NCBI GenBank assembly: GCA_001313085.1
Contig: BBFE01000002.1
Location: forward strand, 62,001-126,000
Direction: 5' to 3'
Source of the DNA: Paenibacillus sp. JCM 18996
Lineage (GTDB): Bacteria; Bacillota; Bacilli; Paenibacillales; NBRC-103111
Length of the DNA stretch: 64,000 nucleotides
Of this stretch, positions 50,145 through 62,523 are shown piece after piece. Numbering within the stretch: position 1 is the stretch's first letter; each line of letters starts with the position of its first letter. A model generated the notes under the pieces. The model was not told where the DNA came from. It searched no databases and saw only the letters and a list, made by a program, of their open reading frames with translations. The position numbers and the translations under genes were made by a program.

Positions 50145-50452
50145 AGGCTCTCCCTCTCCGCACATCTATACTTCTTTGTGACAGCTTCCGTCTTACTTGG
50201 CCATACTATGTAACTTTTCTATGAAGCCGCTCGCCACGAAAAGTTTTATAAAAAAATTAACTTTACCTGTTTTCAATTTGACAAAAAAGGGTAATTCTAG
50301 TTATACGAAGCATCAAGTTTTTTTTAAAATTTTTTTTTACATATCAACGACAGTTTTTTCTCGGTTACAGCAATGTTTTCATATCTACCCGCTTACAAAA
50401 GCAGTGTTCAACGAATAATATTGATAGCTTGATAGCAAAGGAGAGATTCCCT
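50145..50452. other. Divergent intergenic region between htrA and a small gene
   Basis: About 308 bases, AT-rich, no gene. It includes a good plus-strand promoter at 50278-50306; the htrA promoter should lie near 50180-50220 on the minus strand. Confidence 0.5.
50278..50306 (+). promoter_or_regulatory. Predicted sigma-A promoter of the small plus-strand gene
   Basis: TTGACA (50278-50283) and TTATAC (50301-50306) with a 17-base spacer, about 147 bases upstream of the small gene start. Confidence 0.55.
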
Positions 50453-50664
50453 ATGAATCGCATACAATCACAATTAAATGAAATTGATATGATCGGCAAA
50501 CTGGCTGACCTGAAAGAAGAGCATTACCTGAATACGCTGATTATGAGCGCCGTAGTAGAGCTGTTGATTGAAAAAAAGGTCTGCTGACCTCTCAGGAAAT
50601 CTCGCAAAGAGCCAAGGAAATCGACCAACGCTCCTTTTCGGATCTAGGCGATCCGATGCAGTAG
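50453..50664 (+). CDS. Small helical protein of unknown function
   Basis: About 69 residues after removing bases from the A7 run 50571-50577: MNRIQSQLNEIDMIGKLADL, KEEHYLNTLIMSAVVELLIE, KGLLTSQEISQRAKEIDQRS, FSDLGDPMQ. It is predicted helical and acidic, with no signal. The ATG has AAAGGAGAG at nine bases. The last ~12 codons lie in the first copy of the 80-bp duplication of the walJ 3' end, read on the opposite strand, so its C-terminus derives from antisense walJ sequence. No family recognised. Confidence 0.6.
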
Positions 50665-50781
50665 AACGCTCAAAGTTCGTGTCCATAAGCTTCACGTCCT
50701 TTGACCAACATTCCTTTACGGATCCAGGCGATCCCACGCAGTAGAACGGTCGAAGTACGTATCCATAAGCTTCACGTCCTT
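50623..50781. repeat. 80-bp imperfect tandem duplication of the walJ 3' end
   Basis: Units 50623-50701 and 50703-50781 start GACCAAC and end CTTCACGTCCTT and agree at roughly 85% of positions. The right copy is the true end of walJ (KLMDTYFDRSTAWDRLDP); the left copy encodes KLMDTNFERSTASDRLDP but lies past the walJ stop. Confidence 0.85.
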
Positions 50782-51517
50782 GCCGTCACAGGAGAAGCCG
50801 TTCTCCCGCAGAACATCGGTCACCGTCAGCTTGGCCAAATCCATTACATTGTGGTCCCGGCTCAAATGCGCCATATACACCCTCTTGGTTCGGCTGGTCG
50901 CTATATCGCATAACGCTTCTCCTGCCGCTTCGTTGGACAGATGGCCCTCGTCGCCAGAATGCGCCTCTTGATATTCCATGGATATTTCCCCATGCGCAGC
51001 ATGTTAATATCATGGTTCGATTCCAACACGACCACGTCCGAGTCCGCGATGGTCTCTTTTACTTTGGAGCTCATATACCCCAAGTCCGTCGCAAGGCTCA
51101 GCTTCTGCTCCCTCTCATGAAAACAATAGCCCACAGCTCCGCCGCGTCATGGGAAATAGCGTACGATTCTATCTGCAGCGACCCGAATTCCACTACGGAT
51201 CCGGTATCCATCACTCGTTTGTTCTCTTCCGCGATTTCCCCGATCTGATTGTTCAGAGCCTCCCATGTTTTCTCGTTGGCATAGACCGGGAGATTATATT
51301 TACGGGCAAAAGCCCCTAATCCTTTGATATGGTCCGAATGTTCGTGAGTAATCATCACAGCGTCAAGCGACGCGGCCGCCACTTCCCTTTCTGCCAGCAG
51401 AGCTTCCATTTTCTTGGCGCTGAAGCCTACATCGACCAGGACCCGATGCTCTTCGTTCTCCACCACCATCGAATTCCCCGTAGAACCGCTGGACAACACA
51501 CTAAAACGCAAGTTCAT
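50716..51517 (-). CDS. walJ: WalJ/YycJ metallo-beta-lactamase-fold hydrolase
   Basis: About 267 residues, metal-dependent hydrolase with the zinc motif MITHEHSDHIKGLG, LSSGSTGNSMVV at the N-terminus, and VLESNHDINML and YMAHLSRDHN. The Bacillus homologue (YycJ) is linked to WalRK and to DNA mismatch/repair processing, possibly as an exonuclease. The start ATG at 51517 follows AAAGGAA. Breaks near 51125 (missing C) and near 50955, both of the deletion type. Confidence 0.87.
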
Positions 51518-51632
51518 TTCCTTTATTCCCTTCTTCCTTATATTCCAATAATTCCCTCCGATGCCGCAGACCCGCACACCTAAACTTCAGTCAGCCGCGG
51601 CCGTCCAAAACCTGATCCTGTTGCCGTAAAAC

Positions 51633-52401
51633 CTACTGCAGCGGCTTGCGCACGGGAGAGTTCGGCTGCACGGATTCGATGGCCCCATTGAAAGCATGGA
51701 TATAGTAAGATTCACCGCTTTCCAAAGATACTCTCCAGACCGGCCAAAGCGGAACCGCGGACTGCATTTGCGAATCCAGCAGCTGGCCGTGGTAGCCTAA
51801 CCGGATTTCCTTGATCACGGAGCCGCTCGGCAAATAATTCTCCGCCAGCCAGCGAATCGCCGTATACGCCGGAATTACGTTCTGCTGTTTTTTTGGTCCC
51901 CTGCCAATTGTACTTCAACAAGCGATTGTCTGTAAGCCACAATTTGACCGTTCGTCTCAAAAAGCTCCATTTGCACATCAAAAAAGCGGATAATTGCCGT
52001 ACATCTGGTTAAGCACATAGATTTCTTTTTTTTGCTTTCCACCGGATCGAACTGATAGCTGTCCCAACGTTTAATGCCGAATTTCGGTTCAATATCTTTA
52101 AGAGATCCTCTGCCTGGCTTAGGGCTGTATTTAAAAGGCTTTTCCACCGGGATTTTTTGCGGGTGCGCTGCCTGTAAAGTCCACATTGATCAATTTCAGC
52201 TTGGGCGCCTCTCTCGGAATCTCACCGGTCAGCTTGATCTGCTTGGTCTCCAGCAGCTTCTTCGTCTCGTTCACAAGCATATTCACGTCCACCTGCGTGC
52301 CTTCCTGCTGCGACCTGGCCTCGCTCAATTGATAAAAGAGCAGCACATTCAAGCAAAAAAAAGGTAATGATCAGAATCGTCTTCGCTCTGCTCCAGTCCA
52401 T
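51633..52401 (-). CDS. walI: WalI/YycI regulator of WalK
   Basis: About 255 residues: one N-terminal helix (AKTILIITFFCLNVLLFYQL) and an extracytoplasmic YycI domain (KIPVEKPFKYSPKPGRGSLK, KRWDSYQFDPVES, VPLWPVWRVSLESGESYYI). With WalH it inhibits WalK in the membrane. The start ATG at 52401 follows AGGAGGG. Breaks at the T7 run 52354-52360 region, near 52156, the T7 run 52027-52033, near 51980 and 51891-51897. Confidence 0.82.
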
Positions 52402-52444
52402 CGGAACCCTCCTTTCCTCCCAAAATCAAACCGCCGCGTTCTTC

Positions 52445-53735
52445 TTACTGCAAATACTCATACGTGCCGTCCCGCATTTCCGCAGCCCACACCGGTACAA
52501 GTTCCACCGTCGATTGTTCTCCAAACACCGGCTTGTACGCGGGAAACACGGCACGGACTGCTCCACTCAGGACGAGAGCGCCCACCTTGGCATCCAGCTC
52601 TTCTCCTCCGGCAAGAGTCACTTCTTTGCGAGCGCTTCGCACCTCAGTGAGATCGCGGATCATGGGCCTGTCGTAATTGGAGACCGTTCCTTTCTGCACC
52701 GCCAGCTTAAAAAAAATCCGAAATTTTCATTTTTGGGCGGCACGATGGGGAGCGAATCATAATACTGCCTGAAAAAAAGATCGTCTGGCTCGTCGTATTC
52801 GATTTCAGCTGCGGGCTTTTGCCAAGAACATATTTCCCGTTCCACCCTCCATGCTGGTTAATAAATTGGATGGCGGACGTTATATTTTCTCGAAAATCGA
52901 ATTTCCCCTCCACCGGCACCGCCGATTCGGAGTAGCTGAACCACCGCTGGTCGTTTTTTAATGATAAGGCTTCTTTTAAAATCGGTAATTATCGAACCGT
53001 CTTTGTCCGGCAAATTGCGCGTAATGTTCGGGTCTACGAAAAGGCTGCGGCGCAGCTGGTCTTCCGTAAACAGGTTGTACGTCAGCTTATACGACGTCGC
53101 CTGAATCGGTTTGTTGGGCAGGTAATATTCGCCGTTCGTTGTATGGTAAGGAAGCTCTGCGCTCCTCATAAAATTCTCCAGGTCCTTGCTCGTGTAATCC
53201 GCTTTGGCCGCTTCATAGACTACATTGGGCGAATCCGTCAAAAAAAAGTAAGTTTTCAGCTCGTCCTTGTTCTCTTTCGAGGTAATCCAGATGCTGGTCA
53301 CCAAATCGTTCTCCGGTGGGGTGTCCCCCTTGATCTGCATCCATTTCTGCAGCAGGTTCATCGGAATGCCGTCACGGAATCGCACTTCGACACCGATATG
53401 TTTATTGCGGTATTCCTCCCAATTCAGGTTCGAGCCGAAGGCGTTAAGCTTGCGGAAGCCCTCGATATCCCGATTCTTGATCCTTGCAATACCAGGTTGT
53501 AGTTGCCCGTGCCTGGGTAAAGAACGGAGTGGATGCTGTTCCGGTGTGAAGAACAATCTGGTCGGGTACCAGTAAATCCGCGAGCTCCAGCTTGTTTCCC
53601 AGCGGTTCCGCCTTCACATAACCGTTCTGCGCAATCGGGTCGAATTGAGGAGAGTTAAACCCTAGCATAAAGCTCTGAAGAAGACTGGTCACTACGAGCA
53701 GCGTCAAAAAAAATAGTTTTCAGCTTTTCTATCAC
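52445..53735 (-). CDS. walH: WalH/YycH regulator of WalK
   Basis: About 430 residues: N-terminal helix (KLKTIFLTLLVVTSLLQSFM) and an extracytoplasmic YycH domain (LADLLVPDQIVLHTG, GVEVRFRDGIPMNLLQKWMQ, YYLPNKPIQATSYKLTYNLF). The start GTG at 53735 overlaps the walK stop (GTGA), showing translational coupling. Breaks at 53708-53715, near 53490, 53238-53245, 52956-52961, 52776-52782 and 52707-52715. It is part of the WalK control complex. Confidence 0.82.
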
Positions 53736-55565
53736 GCGCTCACACTCTCCCCTTGAGGAACCGGCAGCGTGAATGTCACTTTGGTTCCCTTATTCAATTC
53801 GGACTCCAAAGCGATAGTCCCGCCATGGGCTTTTACTATTTCCCGGGCAATGGACAGTCCGAGTCCGGTCCCTCCCATATTCCGTGATCTTGCTTTGTCG
53901 ACTCGATAAAACCGTTCAAAGATCCGGTCCAAATCGTTTTTTGGGAATTCCGATGCCGTTGTCCTGGATCCCGATTGCGATATAATCCTTGCCTTGGAGG
54001 CCTGCTTCAATATTGATTTTCCCTGCATCAGGGTATATTTGATAGCATTCGAGATCAGGTTGTCCAATACTTGATCGATCTGGTCCCTGTCCACCTGCAC
54101 TTCCGGAAGCCGCGCTCGACTGCAATCCTGATCTGAATCTTGCGCTGCCGAAGCTGGAAGGAGAAGCGGTCCGCCACTTCATCCAGCATCTCCGTTATGT
54201 CCGTGGGCTCTTTGGACAAACTTGCCTGTTTGTTATCAAGCCGGGACAGCTGAAGCAGATCGGTGACCAGGCGGATCATCCGTTCGGTTTCGTTGCGCGC
54301 CACGCCTACGAATCTTTGAGCCAGCTGCGGCTCCTCCAGGCTCCGTCGTCCAGCGCCTCCAGATAGCTTTTGAGCGTGGTCAGCGGAGTCCTTAATTCAT
54401 GCGATACGTTAGCGACAAATTCTTTGCGCGATTGTTCCAATCTCTCCTGTTCGCTCACATTCTGCAGCACCGCTATCGTTCCTGTAATGCCTTCGCCGCC
54501 CCGGTGGATCGGGGTAAATGCGGCTTTTACCGAAACGGGATGTTCCTTTCCTGCGATGTTCACCTGCAAGACCGTCGCATTGTCGTCGCCTAAGGTTAAC
54601 TCTTCAATGTCTTCCAGGGACAAACCCAGCACCTCAGTCATATGCTGTCCGATACATTCGTCCTCTGTACCGAGTATTTGCATGGCACTGCTGTTGATAA
54701 CGATGATCCGTCCGCTGCTGTCCGTGGCTATCACCCCGTCATTCATATTGGACAGCACGGAGGCGAGCTTCTCCTTCTCCTCCTCGTTAATCCACAGCGC
54801 TTCTTTCAATCGGTTGGTCATCGTGTTGAACGTCTCCGCCAATTGGCCTATCTCGTCCTGTCCCCGAACCTTCAGACGCCGGTCAAAATTCCCCTCCGCA
54901 ACAGCGGTCGCCTGTTCCGTAATCTCTTTAATCGGGCTTGTGATCGTATGCGACAGGATTACACCCAGAATGGCGGTCAGCGCCAGTGCGAATACCGTCC
55001 CTCCGATAAAAAAAATGCGGTTCACCTGGTTCATCGTCTTGTAAAGCATTTCCATCGACGAAACGATGTACACCGCACCGATCACCTTCGAGCCCGCTGT
55101 GACCGGCGTCGCGTTGATCAGCTTGCGGAACCCATCCACGTCCATGAACATGCGGTGGTTATTTTTTGATCCCCTGCAGCGCGGATATTACCTCCGCTTG
55201 GGTGTTCTTCTGTCCAACGAGATTCTGATGGTTGTTCAGCGAAGTGCTGAGGATAAGTCCGTTGGCATCGATAATTTGAATTTCGGAGTTGTTGACCGCG
55301 AACAGCTTGGAGACAAAATCGTTCAACTCCTGCTCATTTTTTCTTATCATCGGGATTTCTCTTGTCCGGGTTCAAAAAATCGGTCCACTAACGAGGCTAC
55401 AGTGACGGATTGATCGTTCTGGGAATTCATATAATCGGTCTTGAAATAATTCTCCACCGTCTTTATGAAATAGACGCCGATCAGCTGCATGGCTATGAGG
55501 ATGAGGAGGACGTAGATAATGATCAGCTTGGCCTGAATCGCTTGAAATAAGCGAATCCGCTTCAT
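53732..55565 (-). CDS. walK: Cell-wall sensor histidine kinase WalK
   Basis: About 610 residues. Two membrane helices (AKLIIIYVLLILIAMQLIGV and FFIGGTVFALALTAILGVIL) flank an extracytoplasmic PAS-like domain; then HAMP (SPIKEITEQATAVAEGN), a PAS domain (GVIATDSSGRIIVINSSAMQ), HisKA with the phospho-accepting His in FVANVSHELRTPLTTL, and HATPase_c (DNLISNAIKYTP, IQDNGIGIP, GTGLGLSIAREI). The start ATG at 55565 is one base after the walR stop. Breaks at 55373-55378, 55336-55341, 55160-55166, near 54340, near 54110-54115, near 54030 and 53938-53943. Essential in Bacillus, so the breaks are unlikely to be real. Confidence 0.9.
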
Positions 55566-55566
55566 T

Positions 55567-56287
55567 TTATGCTCCCCCCGTTTTGGGGTTTCGCATCATA
55601 TAACCCAGGCCTCTGCGGGTAATAATATAATCCGGCCGGCTCGGATCGTCCTCGATTTTCTCGCGGAGCCTGCGGATCGTGACATCGACCGTCCTCACAT
55701 CGCCAAAATACTCAAATCCCCATACCGCCTGCAAAAGGTGCTCTCTGGTCATCACTTTGCCGACATTCTTCGCCATGTAATGAACCAGCTCGAATTCCCG
55801 GTGCGTCAGATCCAGAGGTGTGCCGTCTTTGTATACGACATAAGTGTCAGTATCGATTAACAGGCCGTGAATTTTTTTATTCCATCATGAGCCTTGGTCT
55901 CCTGCACTTTCTCGGGCGCCGAATTCTGCCTGCGCAGCCGGGCCTTCACCCTCGCCAGCAGCTCTCGGTTGCCGAATGGCTTCGTGACGTAATCGTCGGC
56001 TCCCATCTCAAGACCCAGCACTTTGTCGAGCTCCGTGTCTTTTGCCGTCAGCATAATAATCGGAGTGCTGCGATGCACGCGGATTTCCCGGCACACGTCC
56101 ATGCCGTCCTTCACGGGCAGCATCAGGTCGAGCAGGATCAAATCCGGATCCTCCTTGAGTGCCAGCTCGACCGCGGTTCCGCCGTCATAAGCGCAAATGA
56201 CCTCATAGCCCTCTTTTTTTCCAAATTAAACTTCAATATATCTGCAATGGGTTGTTCGTCGTCAACCACCAGTATTTTCCCATACAT
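55567..56287 (-). CDS. walR: Cell-wall response regulator WalR
   Basis: About 238 residues, OmpR/PhoB family. Receiver: [20 protein letters not shown], phospho-acceptor in [14 protein letters not shown], lysine in [23 protein letters not shown]-binding domain: [49 protein letters not shown]. It controls autolysins and wall metabolism. Start ATG at 56287. Breaks at the T8 run 56213-56222 and the T7 run 55870-55877. Confidence 0.93.
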
Positions 56288-56372
56288 CCTGAATTCACCG
56301 CCTGTGTGACCCCTATAGGAGCGTAATTCGCAAACTCTATCTTTCACCTTCTATAGTACCATATCTTCATAC

Positions 56373-56428
56373 AAAAAAAAGACACGGCACCACCCTATCG
56401 GGCGAGCTGCCATGCCTGTTTCGGTGCC
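56373..56428 (-). terminator. Terminator after the M23 peptidase gene
   Basis: GGCACC and GGTGCC (56386-56391, 56423-56428) close a long hairpin; on the minus strand eight T residues follow (A run 56373-56380). The stem overlaps the stop codon, separating this gene from walR. Confidence 0.6.
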
Positions 56429-58016
56429 TACCTGTTCAAATATTTCAATGGATTCTCGATAGCGCCAGATTTATGTATTTCAAAATGCAAATGCGTGCCG
56501 GTCGAATCGCCGGTCGATCCCATCACGCCAATCTTCTCGCCTTTTTCCACAACCGTGCCGACCGATGTTTGAATTGCGCTCAAATGGCCGTATAACGTTT
56601 GATATCCATTCAGGTGGTCAATGATGATATGGTTGCCATATCCGTGGTCATAGCCTGTGTAAATCACTTTCCCGTTGTCGGCCGCCACAATGCCTGAGCC
56701 GCCCACCAGGTCAACTCCTTTGTGCATTTTGCCCCAGCGCATACCGAATGTCGAAGTGATGGAGGCTCCGATGACCGGCCACGAGAAGTTGCCCGTTCCT
56801 TCGCCCAGGATCACCTTGCTGCCTTTTCTCACTACGGCCGAAACGGGGGGTTCGACGATATCTTCTTTCAGGACCTGTTCTTCATCCACCTTGCCGTCGA
56901 TCTTGGTCAGCTTCACCGTCAGCTTCTTCATGCCGTTCTTACCCTGCTGGACCGTCTCCGTTATTCCCTCCTTCAGGGAAGGGTCCTGCTGAACCACCGT
57001 ATCATATTGAACTTCCTGGTTTTCGACAACCAGCTCGACCGATCTGACCGACAGCGCCGGCTTCAATACGGTTAAATCCAGTGTCTGGCCCGCTTTGATC
57101 TGGTCTTCCCAAATCCAGCTGTTTCTCTCATAAATAGACTGCTTCGGGATATTGAACTTTTTTTGGCGATGCAGGACAAGCAGTCACCGGGCTGGACGAC
57201 GTATTGGGTCGCTGCACGCCGCCGGTTTCCAGCTTGCGGAGCAGCTCTTCCGGCTTATTTAACTCCGTTTTCTCGATAGGGGTGTCGTTCAGCTCCACTT
57301 TTTTTTGGATAAAATCCATTTTCTGCACGACTACATCCCCGGTGTTTTGCGGCTTGGGAGCATCGGAGGAGAGGATCGTAACCGTCCCTGTTTCCTTTGG
57401 CTTCGGCATATACTTCGCTTTATAGCTCTCAAGGATGCTCTCTGCTGTCTGCTTGTCCTTGACTATGCCGTACACCTTCCCGTCAATCTTCAATTCCAGC
57501 CCGACGGCCTGTCCTGCCAGCCGCTTATCCAGCTGATCCAGAACATCCTTGTCATTGACCTGGTAATGAAACATCCATTCCGGATTATATTGGATGGACG
57601 GCGCTTTCAGCATCATGCGCACGTCCGGATTGTCCTTTTGCAGCTTGTCCGCTTTCGCTTTTTTTTGAAACGCTCCACCACTCCGGGGTCGCTGACCATA
57701 CCGATCTCATGCCCGTCGACCAAGACATGATAGGTGCTCGACAAGTTGGCTTGTACGTAGTTATGGCTCCTAGCGTGACGGCGACGACGATACCGAGGGA
57801 CGCTGCGGCAGCTGTAATGCTTCTTTTACGTTTACTGAGATAAGCCGCCCAGGATGGCTTGCTGTTCTGTTCATTCCTTTGCGCGGATTGTGCGTCTTCC
57901 TTGCCGTTGTCTTGAACTGCATCTATGGAGCATTGTTTCTTTATGGAGGACCGGTTCGATGCGGACTTGTCGGCAAGCCCCCTCATCCAATTCGGTTTCT
58001 TCAAAAAAAATGGCAT
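56428..58016 (-). CDS. LysM/G5/M23 cell-wall metallopeptidase
   Basis: About 528 residues: cytoplasmic basic N-terminus, one membrane helix (SITAAAASLGIVVAVTLGAI), a ~200-residue region, a LysM domain (YVVQPGDCLSCIAKKFNIPK), a G5 domain (VENQEVQYDTVVQQDPSLKE), and a C-terminal LytM/M23 dom with the zinc ligands in MHKGVDLVGG and THLHFEIH. It cuts peptidoglycan cross-links or anchors at the septum. The start ATG at 58016 follows AAGGAG. Breaks at 57755-57760, 57661-57667, 57165 (in SCIAKKF) and near 57205. It is just upstream of walRK, whose regulon includes such hydrolases. Confidence 0.87.
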
Positions 58017-58477
58017 ATGCTTCTCCTTCGATCGTTTTATTGCTAATGCCGGTCCTTCTTCAAATATGACAAGACCCCTCAAAAAAATGGCATCAGCACC
58101 TTGCTGCTTTGTCAGATCCTTAGAGTGGTTAGCCCTGCAAACGGAGATATAGCCCCCTTAAGAACTTGGGCCTCTTGGACGAATTCGTCCGAAATCAGGC
58201 GGCTTCCCACGGGAGCCCCGCATCCCCTGCAACTAATTTACTAGAACCGACCAAGCTTTTCCTAATTCATTCTACACAACGATTTTCGTATTTTCAACAT
58301 TATTCCCGGTTTTTTCGTCACAGCATCACGAAAAATGTCGATGAAAACGTATTAAATTCGGGTGTGACCACGATACCCTTAGCTAATGGCCAGTTGCATG
58401 AAAAATGGAGATGTGACTGAATTCAACTGGGACGATCGAAATGATACTCACCGGGACGGGATACATCTGCGCATAAG
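58017..58477. other. Long leader/intergenic region upstream of the M23 peptidase gene
   Basis: No gene is supported. On the minus strand 58085-58260 contains consecutive stable stems: GCGG(g)GCTCCC / GGGAAGCCGCC, the self-complementary GGACGAATTCGTCC (58176-58189), and a GCTAACC-containing end. This looks like a structured 5' leader. The c-di-AMP (ydaO) riboswitch is a natural candidate because it precedes such genes in Bacilli, but its consensus blocks are not clearly met. Confidence 0.35.
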
Positions 58478-58512
58478 AAAAAAAGTCTCATATCGCTAAA
58501 CGACATAAGACT
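58478..58512 (-). terminator. Terminator below the membrane-anchored protein gene
   Basis: AGTCTCATATCG and CGACATAAGACT (58484-58495, 58501-58512) form a stem with one mismatch; on the minus strand seven T residues follow. It is 145-190 bases past the end of the upstream minus-strand gene. Confidence 0.75.
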
Positions 58513-58656
58513 TGCTCTCACCGCTATAACATTTACTCTAATCGAATTAAGATTTCGTTTAACGTAAAAAAAGCGTCTGGCGGCGCCTTTAGATCTTCGC
58601 AGTAAACCAAGCCTCTTCCCTGATATTTTCTAGATATTTCCTGGAATAAAGGAATT

Positions 58657-59377
58657 TTATTCGTCAAATAAGGTATTCCCGGAATTAACGCACTGTGCTT
58701 TCGTTAAATATAGCCAAAACGCTGATACGGATGGGTAAAAAAAGCCTAATATTTTTTGAATGATCGAAACGAGCTCTTTGTATTCTTCCGGTTTCAAACT
58801 TTTCTGCAACAAAGCCTGGATCTGGTTCAATTTGTCGGCGGTAATGCCGTCTTCCATCAGGAACGATATTTTGTCCATATCCTGCTGGGGCACCTTCGCC
58901 GCTAAAATTGACAGCACTCTCTGCTTGTCTTGGGCGGACATGCTGTCCTTCTTCTTGGCCAAGTCACTTGGAGTCACGATGAGCTTTTGGCTCTCTGCGG
59001 ACGAATTTCCCTGTTCCAGCGAGGTGCTTAAACGCCCGGCTGCCGCTACAGCGTCCAGCGGATTAGAACCAGCGACGGGCTTTTTTTGCTCCCGGAGCTG
59101 CTGCCGTCAGTATTACCAGTCACTGATTTATCTTTTGCGGCATCCTGATTTTGAACCGGCATCGGCGGCGCAGGATTGGTGTCTGAGCCTGGGGCTTTGA
59201 CGTGACGAGAGAGAGCAGATTAGGCAGAGACAGCACGTTGCTGCTTAGCTTAATGTTGTACTGCGCCAGCAGCTGCTGCACAGCCACCGAGACGATGGCC
59301 CACGTAGTCAATAGAGAAATAGCTGTTACTAGAATCGTACTTAAGATAACCTTGGTTAACCACTGTATAGCTTTCAT
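58657..59377 (-). CDS. Membrane-anchored protein of unknown function
   Basis: Not recognised. About 225-240 residues: an N-terminal helix (WLTKVILSTILVTAISLLTT), a Pro/Ala/Gly/Ser linker, then a helical acidic domain (TPSDLAKKKDSMSAQDKQRV, VPQQDMDKISFLMEDGITAD, LKPEEYKELVSIIQKI). The start ATG at 59377 has AGGTGG. Breaks near 59190 (missing C) and the A7 run 59078-59084; the end depends on the T7 run 58738-58744, which puts the stop at 58704 (six T) or 58657 (as sequenced). It lies between purA and the M23 peptidase in Paenibacillaceae-type order. Confidence 0.6.
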
Positions 59378-59606
59378 TTGCTTGTACCACCTTGGAAAAT
59401 TTTCACCTACTCTCTCAAGTATTGACCAAAATGATACAGTTAAGACGCATTTACGAGATTTTCAGGCCAGGAGAAAAAATGGGATCTAGCCACACCGTTC
59501 AACACAACAACGAATGCAGTGAGAGGCCCGAGAAAAAATGGAGCAATATGGGATCTCCCCACCCATATCCGCCGCAACGAGCGCCGTGAGAGTCCCGCGT
59601 TAAAAC

Positions 59607-59643
59607 AAAAAATCCCCGCAGCATCGATGGCTGCGGGGGTTTT
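59607..59643. terminator. Terminator after purA
   Basis: CCCCGCAGC and GCTGCGGGG (59614-59622, 59630-59638) form a perfect stem with a seven-base loop, with six A residues on the left and T residues on the right. It is ten bases after the purA stop. Confidence 0.88.
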
Positions 59644-59652
59644 ACGTTAGTT

Positions 59653-60943
<1,291 letters not shown>

Positions 60944-61030
60944 CCGCATTACCCCCGTCAGGTGTATCCACCTCTGAATTGTGCTTGAAGCACCATGTTC
61001 AGTTTATCAATGTAGTTCACTAAAGTCAAT

Positions 61031-61071
61031 AAAAAAACGAACGATTCTGTTTATAGATATAGAATCGTTCG
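61031..61071 (-). terminator. Terminator after dnaC
   Basis: CGAACGATTCT and AGAATCGTTCG (61038-61048, 61061-61071) are a perfect 11-bp stem; on the minus strand seven T residues follow. It is 13 bases after the dnaC stop. Confidence 0.9.
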
Positions 61072-61083
61072 GAAATTTGCAGA

Positions 61084-62447
61084 TTATCCAAAACCTGCGG
61101 CCGCATCCTGATGCGTATGGTTCAGGCTTACGAACTTGTTGAAGTTTTTGAGAAAAGCGAGCTCCACCGTCCCTACCGGACCGTTCCGCTGCTTGGCGAT
61201 AATAATCTCGATAATATTCTTTTTTCTCCGATTCCTTGTCGTAATAATCGTCACGGTACAGGAATGCGACGATATCGGCATCCTGCTCGATCGAACCGGA
61301 TTCCCGCAGGTCCGACATCATTGGACGCTTGTCCTGCCTCTGTTCTACGCCCCGGCTGAGCTGCGACAGCGCGATAACCGGCACTTCCAGCTCACGCGCA
61401 ATCTGTTTCAATGTTCGGGAAATTTCGGAAACCTCCTGCTGGCGGTTATCCCCTTTGCCCCGGCCGTGGATAAGCTGCAGATAGTCGATGAGGATCATGC
61501 CGAGCCTTTTTTTCCTTCTTGAGCCGGCGGCATTTGGCCCGAATATCCGCCACCGTCACTGACGGCGAATCGTCGATAAATATCTCCGCCTCCGACAGCG
61601 AACCGATCGCCATCGTCAGCTTCTCCCAATCGTCCGCCTCCAGATGCCCTGTCCGCAGCCGGGTCGCATCCACATTCGCTTCAGCGCAAATCATACGCTG
61701 TACGAGCTGTGACGCCCCCATCTCCAGCGAGAAAATGGCGACGGTTTCCTTGGCCCGCACCCCGACGTTCTGCGCAATGTTCAGGGCAAACGCAGTCTTT
61801 CCCACGGAAGGACGCGCGGCCACAATGATTAAATCCGACCTTTGGAAGCCGGAGGTCATCTTGTCCAGGTCAGTGAAACCGGACGGGATGCCTGTGGCCC
61901 CCCCTTTATGGTTGTAAAGAAACTCGACGCGCTCGAACACGTCCATCAGCACGTCCCGTATGGAGATGAATCCCGAGCCGGAGCGGCGGTTGGAGATTTC
62001 CAGAATACGCTGCTCCGCCTCGCTAAGCATCAAGCCTACATCGTCCGCGGATGCGTAGCCGTTGCTGACGATCTGCGTCGCCGTGCGAATCAGCCTGCGC
62101 AGCATGGACTTCTCTTCCACAATTGCCGCGTAATAGTCGACATTCGCGGATGTGGGGACAGCGTTGGCAAGCTCAGACAAATAGGTAACGCCGCCAACCT
62201 CTTCAAGCAGCTGCTTGTTCTGCAAGCGTGCCGTCAAGGTGATCAGATCCACCGGCTCGTTAGCCTCCGCCAGCTCGATCATCGTTTCGAAGATCCGCTG
62301 ATGGGCGCCGCGGTAGAAATCATCGCTGGTGACACGCTCCATCGCGGTGACGAGGCTTTCCGTGTCCAGCAGAATCGCACCCAAAACCGCCTGCTCCGCT
62401 TCTATGTTTTGTGGCGGAATCCGGTCAAGAAATAACTCCCCGCTCAT
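61084..62447 (-). CDS. dnaC: Replicative DNA helicase
   Basis: About 453 residues, DnaB-type hexameric helicase (dnaC in Bacillus naming). N-terminal DnaB domain ([18 protein letters not shown]), then the RecA-like ATPase: Walker A in [30 protein letters not shown], Walker B in [10 protein letters not shown], and [14 protein letters not shown]. The start ATG at 62447 has AGGAG. Breaks at the T8 run 61507-61514 and the T6 run 61221-61226; corrected, it ends ...[13 protein letters not shown]. An essential gene, so the breaks argue for sequence error. Confidence 0.95.
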
Positions 62448-62523
62448 TCCCGCTCTCCTGTCTCTGTTGAATTATTACCTTAATTTCCATCATCTATACG
62501 ATAAATGCGCTCATGCGACTGCA

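Noticed and set aside
58166..58420. 84-codon plus-strand frame in the M23 leader
   Set aside because: No ribosome binding site and it covers strong inverted repeats of the presumed leader RNA.
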